Below are positions 54,393 through 63,412 of a stretch of DNA of 64,000 nt, piece by piece; the first letter of the stretch is position 1; the number at the start of each line of letters is the position of its first letter. A program made the translations under genes and the position numbers. The stretch is from Streptomyces erythrochromogenes. GTDB taxonomy: Bacteria > Actinomycetota > Actinomycetes > Streptomycetales > Streptomycetaceae. A model generated the notes under the pieces. The model saw only the letters and a list, made by a program, of their open reading frames with translations. It ran no database searches and had not been told where the DNA came from. The stretch lies in the NCBI RefSeq assembly GCF_036170895.1, contig NZ_CP108036.1, forward strand, positions 3,162,001 through 3,226,000, written 5' to 3'.

Positions 54393-56675
54393 TCAGTTGT
54401 TGCCCGGGTCCTGGCCCAGGATCGGCGGGTCCGGCGGCTTGGGGCCGTTGGTCTTCGTGGCCGTGGCCGTCGGAGACGTCGTCCCGGTGGGCGTGCCGCC
54501 CGTCTTGGTCGTGGTGGGGGTCGGCGACGTCTGCGTCGGCGACTGCGTCGGGCTGTTGGTGACGGCCGGCGCGCTGGAGGACTGGCTCGGCGAGGCGGAC
54601 GGCGAGGCGCTGCGGGACGGCGTCTGCACGGCGCCCATGTCGGCCTCGGTCAGCTGGAACTTGCCGGTGTCCACACCCTTGAGGGCGGCGAGGGTGTACG
54701 CCTTCCAGATCGAGGCGGGGAAGCTGGATCCGCCCGCGCGCCCGAGGCCGGCGGTGCCGGTCAGGGTGACCTGGTTGTGGGTGTTGGGGTCCTCGCCGAA
54801 CATGGCGACGACAGTGACCAGCTCGGGCGTGTAGCCGGTGAACCAGGCCGCCACGTTGGACTCGGTGGTTCCGGTCTTGCCGCCGGCCTGGTAGGCGCTG
54901 CTGCGGACCTTGTTGCCGGAGCCGCCCTCGTCCTCCACGACGCCCTGGAGCACCTTGGTGACGGTGTCGGCGGTCTTGCGGCTGATGGCCTGGCTGCCGA
55001 CGGCCTCCTGCGGGGTGAACTCGCGGTCCTTGTGCTCGGCCTTCTTGACGATGGTCGGCGTGACCTTCTTGCCGTGGTTGTCGAGGGTGGCGTAGACGCC
55101 CGCCATCTCCAGGGTGTTCGCGCTCATCGTGCCCAGGGCCATGGCCGGCTTGTCCTCGGGCCAGCCCTCGCGGTCCTGCATGCCGAGTTCCAGGGCCGTC
55201 TTCTTCACGTTGGGCGGCTTCACGTCCACGATCATCTGCGCGTAGACGGAGTTCACCGAGAAGTTGGTCGCCTCCTGGACCGTCATCATCGGATTGCCGT
55301 AGTTCGTGTTGTCCTGGTTCTGCGGGTTGAACGGGATCTTGCTGCCGACGACCGGGCGCTTGCTCGTGCCGTCGTAGAGGGCGTTCGGGGTGATCGGCTT
55401 GCCGTCCTGGGTGTTCGAGGCGTTCTCCAGGGCGGAGGCGAGGACGATCGGCTTGAAGGTCGAGCCCGGCTGGTAGTCCGTGCGCAGGGCATTGCTCGCG
55501 GACTTCTCCTCCAGGCCCACTCCGCCGTACATCGCGACGACGGCACCGGTCTTCGGGTCCACGGAGGTCGCGCCGGCCTGGACGCTCTGGTCCTGCGGCC
55601 TGCCCTTGGTGTCCTTGCGGTCGAGCTTGGACTCCAGCTCGTCCTGGACCGCCTTCTCCAGCGCCGACTGCTTGTTCTTGTCGACGTTGAGCGTGATGTT
55701 CCAGCCGCCCGCCGTGATCATCGCGTCGGTGATGCCCTGCTTGTTCAGCTCGTCGTTGGCCGCCTGGACCAGGTAGCCCTTCTGCCCGTCCATGCCCGGC
55801 CGGGGCTTGGGCTTGATGGGCGGCGGGAGCGTCATGGTCTTGCGCTTCTCCGGGTCCAGCTTGCCCATCTCAACCATGTTGTCGAGGACGGCGTTGAAGC
55901 GGATGTTGACCAGCTTCGTGCCGTTCGGCCCGGCCGTCGCCAGGTCGTACTGGCTGGGGGCCTGGATGACTGAGGCCAGGTAGGCACCCTGCTCCAGCGT
56001 CAGCTGTCCGGCGTCGACGCCGTAGAAGGCCTGGGCCGCGGCCTGGATGCCATAGGCGTTGCGGCCGTAGAAGTTGGTGTTCAGGTAGCCGGCGAGGATG
56101 TCGTCCTTCTCCATGCGCTGGTCGACCTTGAGGGAGATGACGAGTTCCCTGAGCTTTCGGGTCGCCGACTGGTCCTGCGTCAGGTAGTAGTTCTTGACGT
56201 ACTGCTGGGTGATCGTCGAACCACCGGCCGTGCCCTTGCCCCTGACGGTGTTGAAAAGACCTCGGGCCACACCCATCAGGTCGATGCCGCGGTCCTGGTA
56301 GAAGGACTTGTTCTCGATGGCGATGAAGGCCGTGCGGACGTCCTGCGGGATCTTGTCGAGGGTGACGATCTCCCGGTTCATCTTGCCGGTGTTGGCCATG
56401 ATCGAGTTGTCGGACCACCGGTAGGTGTTGCTCTGGAGCGTCGCCTGCTTGTTGGGGTCGGTGGGTTCGTTCACCGAGAAGTACAGGGCGATCGCCGCGG
56501 CCATGAGGAGCAGGATCACCCCGAAGAAGGTTCCCAGGATCTTCTTCCAGGTGAAGAAGCGGCGTATGCCGGTGCGCTTGCCGGTACCCCCGCTCCCCTT
56601 GGCGCCCTTCGCGCGTCCGCTCGGCGCCCGCCGCGCACCGCGCTGCTGCGCCTTACGCACTTCTGCTCGGCCCAT
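54393..56675 (-). CDS. Class A penicillin-binding protein
   Basis: A 760-residue bifunctional peptidoglycan synthase. Basic cytoplasmic tail (1-43), span at 45-67, GT51 transglycosylase at about 90-265 (Glu121 in AIENKSFYQDRGID, GGSTITQQYVKNYYL, RKLRELVISLKVDQRMEKDD). The transpeptidase is at about 365-640, with Ser405-x-x-Lys408 (PGSTFKPI), Ser473-Val-Asn475 and Lys600-Thr-Gly. A Ser/Thr/Pro-rich wall-spanning tail covers 665-760. The usual Glu-Asp pair of the first GT51 motif is Glu-Asn here, though the catalytic Glu is kept. ATG 56675. Confidence 0.95.
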   Translation of the reverse strand: MGRAEVRKAQQRGARRAPSGRAKGAKGSGGTGKRTGIRRFFTWKKILGTFFGVILLLMAAAIALYFSVNEPTDPNKQATLQSNTYRWSDNSIMANTGKMNREIVTLDKIPQDVRTAFIAIENKSFYQDRGIDLMGVARGLFNTVRGKGTAGGSTITQQYVKNYYLTQDQSATRKLRELVISLKVDQRMEKDDILAGYLNTNFYGRNAYGIQAAAQAFYGVDAGQLTLEQGAYLASVIQAPSQYDLATAGPNGTKLVNIRFNAVLDNMVEMGKLDPEKRKTMTLPPPIKPKPRPGMDGQKGYLVQAANDELNKQGITDAMITAGGWNITLNVDKNKQSALEKAVQDELESKLDRKDTKGRPQDQSVQAGATSVDPKTGAVVAMYGGVGLEEKSASNALRTDYQPGSTFKPIVLASALENASNTQDGKPITPNALYDGTSKRPVVGSKIPFNPQNQDNTNYGNPMMTVQEATNFSVNSVYAQMIVDVKPPNVKKTALELGMQDREGWPEDKPAMALGTMSANTLEMAGVYATLDNHGKKVTPTIVKKAEHKDREFTPQEAVGSQAISRKTADTVTKVLQGVVEDEGGSGNKVRSSAYQAGGKTGTTESNVAAWFTGYTPELVTVVAMFGEDPNTHNQVTLTGTAGLGRAGGSSFPASIWKAYTLAALKGVDTGKFQLTEADMGAVQTPSRSASPSASPSQSSSAPAVTNSPTQSPTQTSPTPTTTKTGGTPTGTTSPTATATKTNGPKPPDPPILGQDPGNN

Positions 56676-56847
56676 CGCTCCCGCTCCGCTCGATTACCCC
56701 CCCGACGTCAACTCAGAAAGCTAACACCGCAGGCTGTGACAAAGATTGGCCAATTCGGATTATTACCGGTCATTTCGGACGTGAGAATCAGCACCCACGT
56801 CACAGGAACCGACGCTCACATAAGCCGATGGGTTGCCTATTCGCAAA

Positions 56848-56863
56848 AAAGTGATATCACTTT
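56848..56863. promoter_or_regulatory. Perfect 16-bp palindrome before the SPFH operon
   Basis: AAAGTGATATCACTTT, 44 bases before the SPFH start in an AT-rich pocket of a divergent promoter region. It may be the operator of the ribbon-helix-helix protein encoded second in the operon. Confidence 0.6.
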
Positions 56864-56907
56864 GCTAAGCGGCTCGACCGGCCGCGTGCAGAGAAACGGG
56901 GCGAACC

Positions 56908-57816
56908 ATGACGAACCAAATAGCCGATCCGGCAGGCGTAAGGGAGTTCGCGGCGCGCAGCGTCGGCGGCGGACTGGCGCTGCTGCTCGGACTCGCCGGT
57001 CTGCTCGCTGGCGCGGGTCTGGTCGTGGCGGGCGCGGTGACGGCGGCGACCGCCGCCAAGGCGGCCCTGATCGTGGCCGGCGTGCTCCTGGGCCTCGCCT
57101 CCGTGATCGCGATGAGCGGGCTCAACACGGTGGCGCCGGGCGAGGCCCGGGTCGTCCAGCTCTTCGGCCGCTACCGCGGCACCATCCGCGCCGACGGACT
57201 GCGCTGGGTCAACCCGCTGACCTCGCGCGAGAAGATCTCCACCCGGGTGCGCAACCACGAGACGGCCGTCCTGAAGGTCAACGACGCCTACGGCAACCCG
57301 ATCGAGCTGGCGGCGGTCGTGGTGTGGCGGGTCGAGGACACGGCGCGGGCCGTCTTCGAGGTCGAGGACTTCACCGAGTTCGTCGAGACGCAGACCGAGG
57401 CCGCGGTCCGGCACATCGCGATCGAGTACCCGTATGACGCGCACGAGGAGGGCGGCCTGTCGCTGCGCGGCAACGCCGAGGAGATCACCGAGAAGCTCGC
57501 GGTCGAACTGCACGCCCGGGTGGAGGCCGCCGGTGTGCAGATCATCGAGTCCCGGTTCACGCATCTCGCGTACGCTCCTGAGATCGCCTCCGCGATGCTC
57601 CAGCGCCAGCAGGCGGGCGCCGTCGTGGCGGCCCGCAAGCAGATCGTGGAGGGCGCGGTGGGCATGGTCGAGCTCGCCCTGACCCGTCTGGCGGAGGAGG
57701 AGATCGTGGACCTCGACTCGGAGCGCAAGGCGGCCATGGTCTCGAACCTGATGGTCGTCCTGTGCGGGGACCGCGCCGCCCAGCCGGTGCTCAACACGGG
57801 CACCCTCTACCAGTGA
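56908..57816 (+). CDS. SPFH/band 7-domain membrane protein
   Basis: A 302-residue protein. Two amino-terminal spans (about 20-45 and 48-68) form a hairpin. The SPFH domain (about 70-240; [60 protein letters not shown]) and a helical tail ([20 protein letters not shown]) follow. Such proteins scaffold membrane microdomains. ATG 56908. The downstream RHH gene overlaps by four bases (GTGA), so the two are translationally coupled. Confidence 0.93.
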   Translation: MTNQIADPAGVREFAARSVGGGLALLLGLAGLLAGAGLVVAGAVTAATAAKAALIVAGVLLGLASVIAMSGLNTVAPGEARVVQLFGRYRGTIRADGLRWVNPLTSREKISTRVRNHETAVLKVNDAYGNPIELAAVVVWRVEDTARAVFEVEDFTEFVETQTEAAVRHIAIEYPYDAHEEGGLSLRGNAEEITEKLAVELHARVEAAGVQIIESRFTHLAYAPEIASAMLQRQQAGAVVAARKQIVEGAVGMVELALTRLAEEEIVDLDSERKAAMVSNLMVVLCGDRAAQPVLNTGTLYQ

Positions 57817-58046
57817 CCCCCTCCGGCGAGGAGAAGCCGACGGGCCGCCAGGCGCGCAAGCAGGTGCTCCTGCGACTCGACCCGCAGGTGTACGACGCAC
57901 TGGCCCGCTGGGCGGGCGAGGAGCTGCGCAGCGCCAACGCGCAGATCGAGTTCCTGCTCCGCCGGGCCCTCGCCGAGGCCGGCCGGCTCCCCTCCGCCCC
58001 GGGCCCCATTCCCCGCCGGGGACGACCGCCCAAGCCCACGAACTGA
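57813..58046 (+). CDS. Ribbon-helix-helix (Arc/CopG-like) protein
   Basis: A 77-residue protein. KQVLLRLDPQVYDALARWAG is the beta strand and first helix, and SANAQIEFLLRRALAEAGR the second helix, matching Arc/HicB-type DNA-binding folds. The end is a basic AT-hook-like tail (PRRGRPPKP). GTG 57813 lies in the stop of the SPFH gene. It may repress its own operon through the palindrome at 56848. A toxin partner is not visible. Confidence 0.85.
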   Translation: MTPSGEEKPTGRQARKQVLLRLDPQVYDALARWAGEELRSANAQIEFLLRRALAEAGRLPSAPGPIPRRGRPPKPTN

Positions 58047-58057
58047 CCGCGGCCGAG

Positions 58058-58090
58058 AAGCCGCTCCCGTGCCGCGCACGGGAGCGGCTT
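58058..58090 (+). terminator. Terminator of the SPFH/RHH operon
   Basis: Perfect 15-bp stem AAGCCGCTCCCGTGC and complement, loop CGC, followed by TTTCG. Confidence 0.9.
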
Positions 58091-58114
58091 TCGCGTTTCC
58101 GCAGGCCGGGCTTC

Positions 58115-58144
58115 TATACACAGTGCGTATACACGCGGTGTATA
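58115..58144. promoter_or_regulatory. PadR operator of the ABC transporter operon
   Basis: TATACAC (58115-58121) and GTGTATA (58138-58144), exactly symmetric about a central GTATAC (58127-58132). It ends 9 bases before the PadR start, so it must overlap the promoter. Confidence 0.75.
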
Positions 58145-58153
58145 GTCGCTGCC

Positions 58154-58678
58154 ATGTCCATCGGTCACACCCTCCTGGGCCTCCTCGAGGCCGGCCCGCG
58201 CCACGGCTACGACCTGAAGCGGGCCTTCGACGAGAAGTTCGGCCACGACCGCCCCCTCGCCTACGGGCAGGTCTACTCGACCATGTCCCGGCTGCTGAAG
58301 AACGGCCTCGTCGAGGTCGACGGCATAGAGAGCGGCGGCGGCCCCGACCGCAAGCGGTACGCCATCACCGACGCCGGCATCACCGACGTCGAGACCTGGC
58401 TCTCCCAGCCCGAGAAGCCGGATCCGTACCTCCACTCGACCCTCTACACGAAGGTCGTCCTCGCCCTGCTCACCGGCCGCCGCGCCGACGAACTGCTGGA
58501 CACCCAGCGGGCCGAGCACCTTCGTCTCATGCGCGTGCTGACGACCCGCAAGCGCAAGGGCGACCTCGCCGACCAGCTCGTCTGCGACCACGCCCTGTTC
58601 CACCTCGAAGCGGACCTGCGGTGGCTGGAGCTCACCGCCGCCCGCCTCGGCCAGCTCGCCCAGGAGGTACGCCGATGA
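58154..58678 (+). CDS. PadR-family transcriptional regulator
   Basis: A 174-residue PadR of the long type. The winged helix is at 1-85 (HTLLGLLEAGPRHGYDLKRA, LAYGQVYSTMSRLLKNGLVE, RYAITDAGITDVETWL). The carboxyl dimerisation helices (95-174; DELLDTQRAEHLRLMRVL, LADQLVCDHALFHLEADLRW) follow. It heads an operon with an ABC exporter and should repress it until a ligand (often a drug) is bound. ATG 58154 has little ribosome-site complementarity. Confidence 0.94.
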   Translation: MSIGHTLLGLLEAGPRHGYDLKRAFDEKFGHDRPLAYGQVYSTMSRLLKNGLVEVDGIESGGGPDRKRYAITDAGITDVETWLSQPEKPDPYLHSTLYTKVVLALLTGRRADELLDTQRAEHLRLMRVLTTRKRKGDLADQLVCDHALFHLEADLRWLELTAARLGQLAQEVRR

Positions 58679-59364
58679 CGGCCCCGGCCGGCTCCCTGCT
58701 CGCCGCCACGGACCTGCGCAAGGCGTACGGGACCACCAACGCCCTCGACGGCGCCGAGTTCTCCATCCACGCGGGCGAGGTGGTCGCCGTCATGGGCCCC
58801 TCCGGCTCCGGCAAGTCCACCCTGCTGCACTGCCTCGCCGGGATCGTCCCGCCCGACTCCGGCTCCATCGCCTACGCCGGCCGCGAGCTCACCGCCATGA
58901 GCGACGCCGAACGCAGCGAACTGCGCCGCACCGAGTTCGGCTTCGTCTTCCAGTTCGGGCAGCTCGTACCGGAGCTGACCTGCGTGGAGAACGTCGCCCT
59001 CCCGCTGCGCCTGACCGGCGTCAAGCGCAAGGAGGCCGAACGCACCGCCCTGCACTGGATGGAGCAGCTCCAGGTGGAGGACCTCGGCGCCAAGCGCCCC
59101 GGCGAGATATCCGGCGGCCAGGGGCAGCGCGTGGCCGTCGCCCGCGCCCTCGTCACCGGCCCCCGGGTGATCTTCGCCGACGAGCCCACCGGAGCGCTCG
59201 ACTCCCTCAACGGCGAACTCGTCATGCAGTTGCTCACGGAGGCCGCCCGGTCCGCGAACGCCGCCGTCGTCCTCGTCACGCACGAGACGCGCGTGGCCGC
59301 CTACTCCGACCGCGAGATCGTCGTACGCGACGGCAGGTCCCGCGACATGGAGCGGATCGTATGA
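58675..59364 (+). CDS. ABC transporter ATP-binding protein (MacB/LolD type)
   Basis: A 229-residue ATPase: Walker A GPSGSGKSTLL (about 41-51), Q-loop VFQFGQLVPELTCVENVALP, signature written SGGQGQRVAVARALV (GGQGQR instead of the usual GGQ(Q/R)QR), Walker B VIFADEPTGALDS and switch VTHE. It belongs to the group that works with FtsX-like permeases in extruding peptides, lipids or drugs or in signalling. ATG 58675 overlaps the PadR stop, and its own stop overlaps the permease start. Confidence 0.95.
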   Translation: MTAPAGSLLAATDLRKAYGTTNALDGAEFSIHAGEVVAVMGPSGSGKSTLLHCLAGIVPPDSGSIAYAGRELTAMSDAERSELRRTEFGFVFQFGQLVPELTCVENVALPLRLTGVKRKEAERTALHWMEQLQVEDLGAKRPGEISGGQGQRVAVARALVTGPRVIFADEPTGALDSLNGELVMQLLTEAARSANAAVVLVTHETRVAAYSDREIVVRDGRSRDMERIV

Positions 59365-61715
59365 GCCGGCTCCAGGTATGGACCCGCGATCTCGGCATGG
59401 GCGCCCGCTTCGCCTTCGGCGGCGGCCGCGAGGGGTGGATCCGCACCCTGCTCACCGGTGTCGGCGTCGGTCTCGGCGTCGCGCTGCTGCTGATCAGCAC
59501 CGCCATTCCCGGTGCCCTGGCCGCGCGCTACGAGCGCGGCGACGCGCGGTCGACGATGAGCTCCGAGCGGGCCGACGCCCCCGGGCCCGACACCCTGCTC
59601 ATCACCCGGATCAGCCAGACGTACCGCGGCAAGGACATCGAGGGGTACGCGCTGCGGGCCGAGGGCCCGCAGGCCCCGCTGCCGCCCGGCCTGAAGAAGA
59701 TCCCCGGCGCGGGCGAGATGGCCGTCTCCCCCGCCCTGGAGGAGCTGCTGGAGTCCTCCGAAGGCTCCCTGCTGCGCGAGCGGCTGGACGGGCCGGTCAG
59801 CGAGACCATCGGCGACCCGGGGCTGGTCGGACCCGGCGAACTGTTCTTCTACCTCGGCAACGACAGCCTCGCCAAGAACGGCCCCGACGACTACCGCGTC
59901 GACCGCGTCACCACCTTCGGCTACGACGCGGAGCGCGACGGCCTCGACCCCGTCCTCATGCTGATGGTCGTCCTGACCTTCGTCGCCCTGCTGATGCCCG
60001 TCGCCGTGTTCATCGCCACCGCCGTCCGCTTCGGCGGGGAGCGGCGCGACCGCAGGCTCGCCGCACTGCGGCTGGTCGGCGCCGACAGCAGGATGGTGCG
60101 CCGGATCGCGGCCGGCGAGGCACTGGCCGGCTCCCTGGTCGGACTGGTGCTGGGCACCGGCTTCTTCGCCGTCGGCCGCTCCCTGGTCGGCAGCGTCAGC
60201 CTCCGGCAGCGCAGCGTCTTCCCCGCCGACCTCGACCCGGCGCCCTGGCTGGCCGCCCTGGTCGCCGTCGCGGTGCCCGCGGCGGCGGTGGCCGTGACCC
60301 TGTTCGCGCTGCGCGGTGTGGTCATCGAGCCGCTCGGCGTCGTCCGTACGGCCAAGCCCTCCCGGCGCCGCATCTGGTGGCGGCTGCTCCTCCCGCTCGT
60401 CGGCATCGGCCTGCTCCTGCCCATGGGCGGCCGCGGCAACGACCACGGCAGGTTCAACCAGTGGCAGGTCAGCGGTGGCGTGGTGCTGCTGCTGGTCGGA
60501 ATCACCGTCCTGCTTCCCTGGCTGCTGGAGCGTTTCGTCGGGAAGGTCTCCGGCGGCCCGGTCTCCTGGCAGCTGGCCGTACGCCGGCTCCAGGTCGACA
60601 CCGGCGGCGCCGCCCGCCTCGTCAACGGCATCGCCGTGGCCGTCGCGGGCGCCATCGCCCTCCAGATGCTCTTCGCGGGCGTCGAGGGCGACTACACGAA
60701 GTCGACCGGCCAGGATCCCAGCAGGGCCGCCGTCGCGGTCATGGTGCACAGCGACGCGCGGAGCAGCATGGACGGCCTCGCACAGCGGATCTCCGCCGTG
60801 CCGGGCGTCACCCGCGCGGTCCCGCTGACCTCCACGCAGGCGGCCCACCAGGTGCCCGCGGAGGCGGAGACGGTCCACGTCACCATCGGCACCTGCGAGG
60901 CGCTCGGCGAGGTCGCGGTGCTCGAATCGTGCAAGGAGGGCGACGCCTTCGTCCTGACCGGTTCCACCTCGACCGACGACTTCTACGGGGGCAGGGCCGA
61001 GCCCGGCGACGAGCTGTTCGTCGGCAACGTGAGGCGGTACGAGTCCGAGACGGCCGAGAGCCCCGCCCCGGTGAAGTGGAAGGTCCCGGCGGGCGCCCGC
61101 ACGGTCCCCAGCCGGGAGGACCCCACCGGGCAGCTGCGCAGCGGCCTGCTGGTGACCCCGTCGGCCGCGCCGAAGGAGCTCGGCGACTTCCCGGACATGC
61201 GGATCTTCGTCCAGGTCGACGAGTCCGGTCCGGACGCCCTGGACCGGGCGCGCAACGCCGTCTTCAAGACGGACCCGTTCGTCACGGCGATGACGCTGCG
61301 GGACAGCACGCAGGCCGCCGGCTTCTCCTCGATCCGCACCGGACTGTTCTTCGGGGCGGCTGCCGTGCTGGTCCTGATCGGCGGGAGCCTGTTCGTCTCC
61401 CAGCTGGAGCAGCTGCGCGAGCGGCGGAAACTGTTGTCCTCGCTGGTCGCCTTCGGCACCAAGCGCTCCACGCTGAGCCTGTCGGTGCTGTGGCAGACGG
61501 CCGTGCCGATCACGGTGGGCCTGGTGCTTGCGGCCGGTGCGGGCGTGGGGCTGGGAGCCGTCCTGATGTCGATGGCCGCCCAGCCGGTCCGGATCGACTG
61601 GCCGTCGGTCCTCGCGATGACCGGCGTCGGCGCGGGCGTCGTCGCCGCGGTGACCCTGCTCAGCCTGCCGCCGCTGCTGCGCCTGATGCGCCCGGACGGC
61701 CTGCGTACGGAGTGA
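59361..61715 (+). CDS. FtsX-like ABC transporter permease
   Basis: A 784-residue permease. First span at about 30-50 (LLTGVGVGLGVALLLISTAI), a large extracellular domain (about 55-195), then an FtsX block (about 200-330; LMLMVVLTFVALLMPVAVFI, RRDRRLAALRLVGADSRMVR). Middle spans are at about 355-390, a second extracellular domain at about 450-650, and a second FtsX block at 655-784 (AAAVLVLIGGSLFVSQLEQL, ERRKLLSSLVAFGTKRSTLS). Such two-FtsX permeases pair with MacB-like ATPases in antimicrobial export or lipid handling. ATG 59361. Confidence 0.93.
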   Translation: MSRLQVWTRDLGMGARFAFGGGREGWIRTLLTGVGVGLGVALLLISTAIPGALAARYERGDARSTMSSERADAPGPDTLLITRISQTYRGKDIEGYALRAEGPQAPLPPGLKKIPGAGEMAVSPALEELLESSEGSLLRERLDGPVSETIGDPGLVGPGELFFYLGNDSLAKNGPDDYRVDRVTTFGYDAERDGLDPVLMLMVVLTFVALLMPVAVFIATAVRFGGERRDRRLAALRLVGADSRMVRRIAAGEALAGSLVGLVLGTGFFAVGRSLVGSVSLRQRSVFPADLDPAPWLAALVAVAVPAAAVAVTLFALRGVVIEPLGVVRTAKPSRRRIWWRLLLPLVGIGLLLPMGGRGNDHGRFNQWQVSGGVVLLLVGITVLLPWLLERFVGKVSGGPVSWQLAVRRLQVDTGGAARLVNGIAVAVAGAIALQMLFAGVEGDYTKSTGQDPSRAAVAVMVHSDARSSMDGLAQRISAVPGVTRAVPLTSTQAAHQVPAEAETVHVTIGTCEALGEVAVLESCKEGDAFVLTGSTSTDDFYGGRAEPGDELFVGNVRRYESETAESPAPVKWKVPAGARTVPSREDPTGQLRSGLLVTPSAAPKELGDFPDMRIFVQVDESGPDALDRARNAVFKTDPFVTAMTLRDSTQAAGFSSIRTGLFFGAAAVLVLIGGSLFVSQLEQLRERRKLLSSLVAFGTKRSTLSLSVLWQTAVPITVGLVLAAGAGVGLGAVLMSMAAQPVRIDWPSVLAMTGVGAGVVAAVTLLSLPPLLRLMRPDGLRTE

Positions 61716-61769
61716 TCCCCGTACGCCCCTGAACCCGTACGCCCGTTCCCGGAGGCCCGACGACTCCCC

Positions 61770-62717
61770 CTAGTCGGTGGGCCACACGGGGAGCGGGCGT
61801 ACGGCTTCGCGGAGGGCGGCGGCGATCGCCTCGAACTCCTCCTGGCGGGCGGTCCCCGTGCGCATGGCCAGGGCGATCCGCCGCGAGGGCGCGGGTTCGG
61901 CGAAGCAGCCGGTGGAGAGGTACTCGTTGCGGGCGGTCTCCAGCCGCAGCGCGGTACGCGGCAACAGCGTCACCCCCAGTCCCCCGGCGACCAGTTGTAC
62001 GAGCGTGGACAGCCCGGCGGCGGTCGTGGTGACGTCCGCCCCGGTGGTCCGTCCGGCCTCCCGGCAGATGTCGAGGGCCTGGTCCCGCAGGCAGTGGCCC
62101 TCGTCGAGCAACAGCAGCTGGAGGTCGCGCAGCTCGTCGAGCGGGATGTCCCGGCGGCCGGCCAGCGCGTGCTCCCGGGGGGCGAGCAGGACGAAGTCCT
62201 CGTCGAAGAGGGGAAGTTCGGTCACGCCGGGCACGCCGAGCGGCACCGCCAGCAGGAGCAGGTCCAGGCGCCCGCCGGCCAGCCCCTCCAGCAGCGAGCC
62301 GGTCTGCTCCTCGTGCACCTGGAGGTCCATCCGCGGATAGCGCCGGTGGAACAGCCCGAGCACGGTCGGCAGCAGGTAGGGCGCCACGGTGGGGATCACC
62401 CCGAGCCGCAGCATCCCGGTGAAGGGGGCCCGTACCGCCTCGGCCTCCTCCAGCAGCCCGCCGACGGCGTCGAGCACCACCTGCGCCCGGGCGGCGATCC
62501 GCTCGCCCGCCGGGGACAGCAGCACCTTGCGGGTGGTGCGCTCCAGCAGCTGCACGCCGAGGGCCTCCTCCAGCGCGGAGACGGCGCCGGAGAGCGCCGG
62601 CTGGCTCATCCCGATGGCCGCGGCGGCGTCACGGAAGTGCAGATGCTCGGCGACGGCCGCGAAGGCGCGCAACTGAGCGAGAGTCGGTTGCTTCGCTCCC
62701 CTATTACCCACAGCCAC
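61770..62717 (-). CDS. oxyR: LysR-type peroxide sensor OxyR
   Basis: A 315-residue regulator. GTG 62717 follows GGAGGT at about 9 bases. Helix-turn-helix at 13-70 (PTLAQLRAFAAVAEHLHFRD, AAAAIGMSQPALSGAVSALE). The effector domain holds two cysteines, Cys209 and Cys218 (DEGHCLRDQALDICREAG), nine apart as in E. coli Cys199/Cys208, which form the activating disulfide. It diverges from ahpCD, its known target in Streptomyces. Confidence 0.96.
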   Translation of the reverse strand: MAVGNRGAKQPTLAQLRAFAAVAEHLHFRDAAAAIGMSQPALSGAVSALEEALGVQLLERTTRKVLLSPAGERIAARAQVVLDAVGGLLEEAEAVRAPFTGMLRLGVIPTVAPYLLPTVLGLFHRRYPRMDLQVHEEQTGSLLEGLAGGRLDLLLLAVPLGVPGVTELPLFDEDFVLLAPREHALAGRRDIPLDELRDLQLLLLDEGHCLRDQALDICREAGRTTGADVTTTAAGLSTLVQLVAGGLGVTLLPRTALRLETARNEYLSTGCFAEPAPSRRIALAMRTGTARQEEFEAIAAALREAVRPLPVWPTD

Positions 62718-62854
62718 TGATAGGTACCTCCGATCACCCGCAGCAAGACTAGCTATTTCCATAATCAATGCAGGTTGTGCCAGCATGTGAGACACGTCCA
62801 ACCCCATCGGAAAACCCCCAAAAGGGGTCTTTTCCCATTGAACAAGGAGAGCGC
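62718..62854. promoter_or_regulatory. oxyR-ahpC divergent control region
   Basis: Holds both promoters. CATAAT at 62760-62765 is a candidate ahpC -10 without a matching -35, as expected if an activator is needed. ATAG (62720-62723) and CTAT (62753-62756) match OxyR half-site ends. A short hairpin, AAAACCCC with GGGG-TC-TTTT, lies at 62811-62833 in the ahpC leader. Binding is inferred. Confidence 0.5.
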
Positions 62855-63409
62855 GTGCTCACTGTTGGTGACAAGTTCCCCGCCTTCGACCTGACCGCCT
62901 GCGTCTCGCTCGAGGCCGGTGCCGAGTTCGCGCAGATCGACCACAAGACCTACGAGGGCAAGTGGAAGGTCATCTTCGCGTGGCCGCTCGACTTCACCTT
63001 CGTGTGCCCGACGGAGATCGCCGCCTTCGGCAAGCTGAACGACGAGTTCGCCGACCGCGACGCGCAGATCCTCGGTTTCTCGCTCGACTCCGAGTACGTG
63101 CACCACGCCTGGCGCAAGGACCACGCCGACCTGCGTGACCTGCCCTTCCCGATGATGTCGGACATCAAGCGCGAGCTCTCCGCCGAGCTGGGCATCCTGG
63201 GCGAGGACGGCCTGCCGATGCGCGCCGTCTTCGTCGTGGACCCGAACAACGAGATCCAGTTCTCGATGGTGACCGCCGGCTCCGTGGGCCGTAACCCCAA
63301 GGAGGTCCTGCGGGTCCTCGACGCCCTGCAGACCGACGAGCTGTGCCCCTGCAACTGGAACAAGGGCGACGCCACGATCGACGCCGGCGCGCTGCTGGCC
63401 GGTGAGTGA
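62855..63409 (+). CDS. ahpC: Alkyl hydroperoxide reductase, peroxiredoxin subunit
   Basis: A 184-residue 2-Cys peroxiredoxin that reduces peroxides. Peroxidatic Cys51 is in DFTFVCPTEIAAFGKLND, and the resolving Cys is in DELCPCNWNKGD. GTG 62855 follows AAGGAGA at about 5 bases. The ahpD gene begins three bases after the stop, so both are one operon, and AhpD serves as reductant in place of AhpF. Confidence 0.97.
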   Translation: MLTVGDKFPAFDLTACVSLEAGAEFAQIDHKTYEGKWKVIFAWPLDFTFVCPTEIAAFGKLNDEFADRDAQILGFSLDSEYVHHAWRKDHADLRDLPFPMMSDIKRELSAELGILGEDGLPMRAVFVVDPNNEIQFSMVTAGSVGRNPKEVLRVLDALQTDELCPCNWNKGDATIDAGALLAGE

Positions 63410-63412
63410 CGG

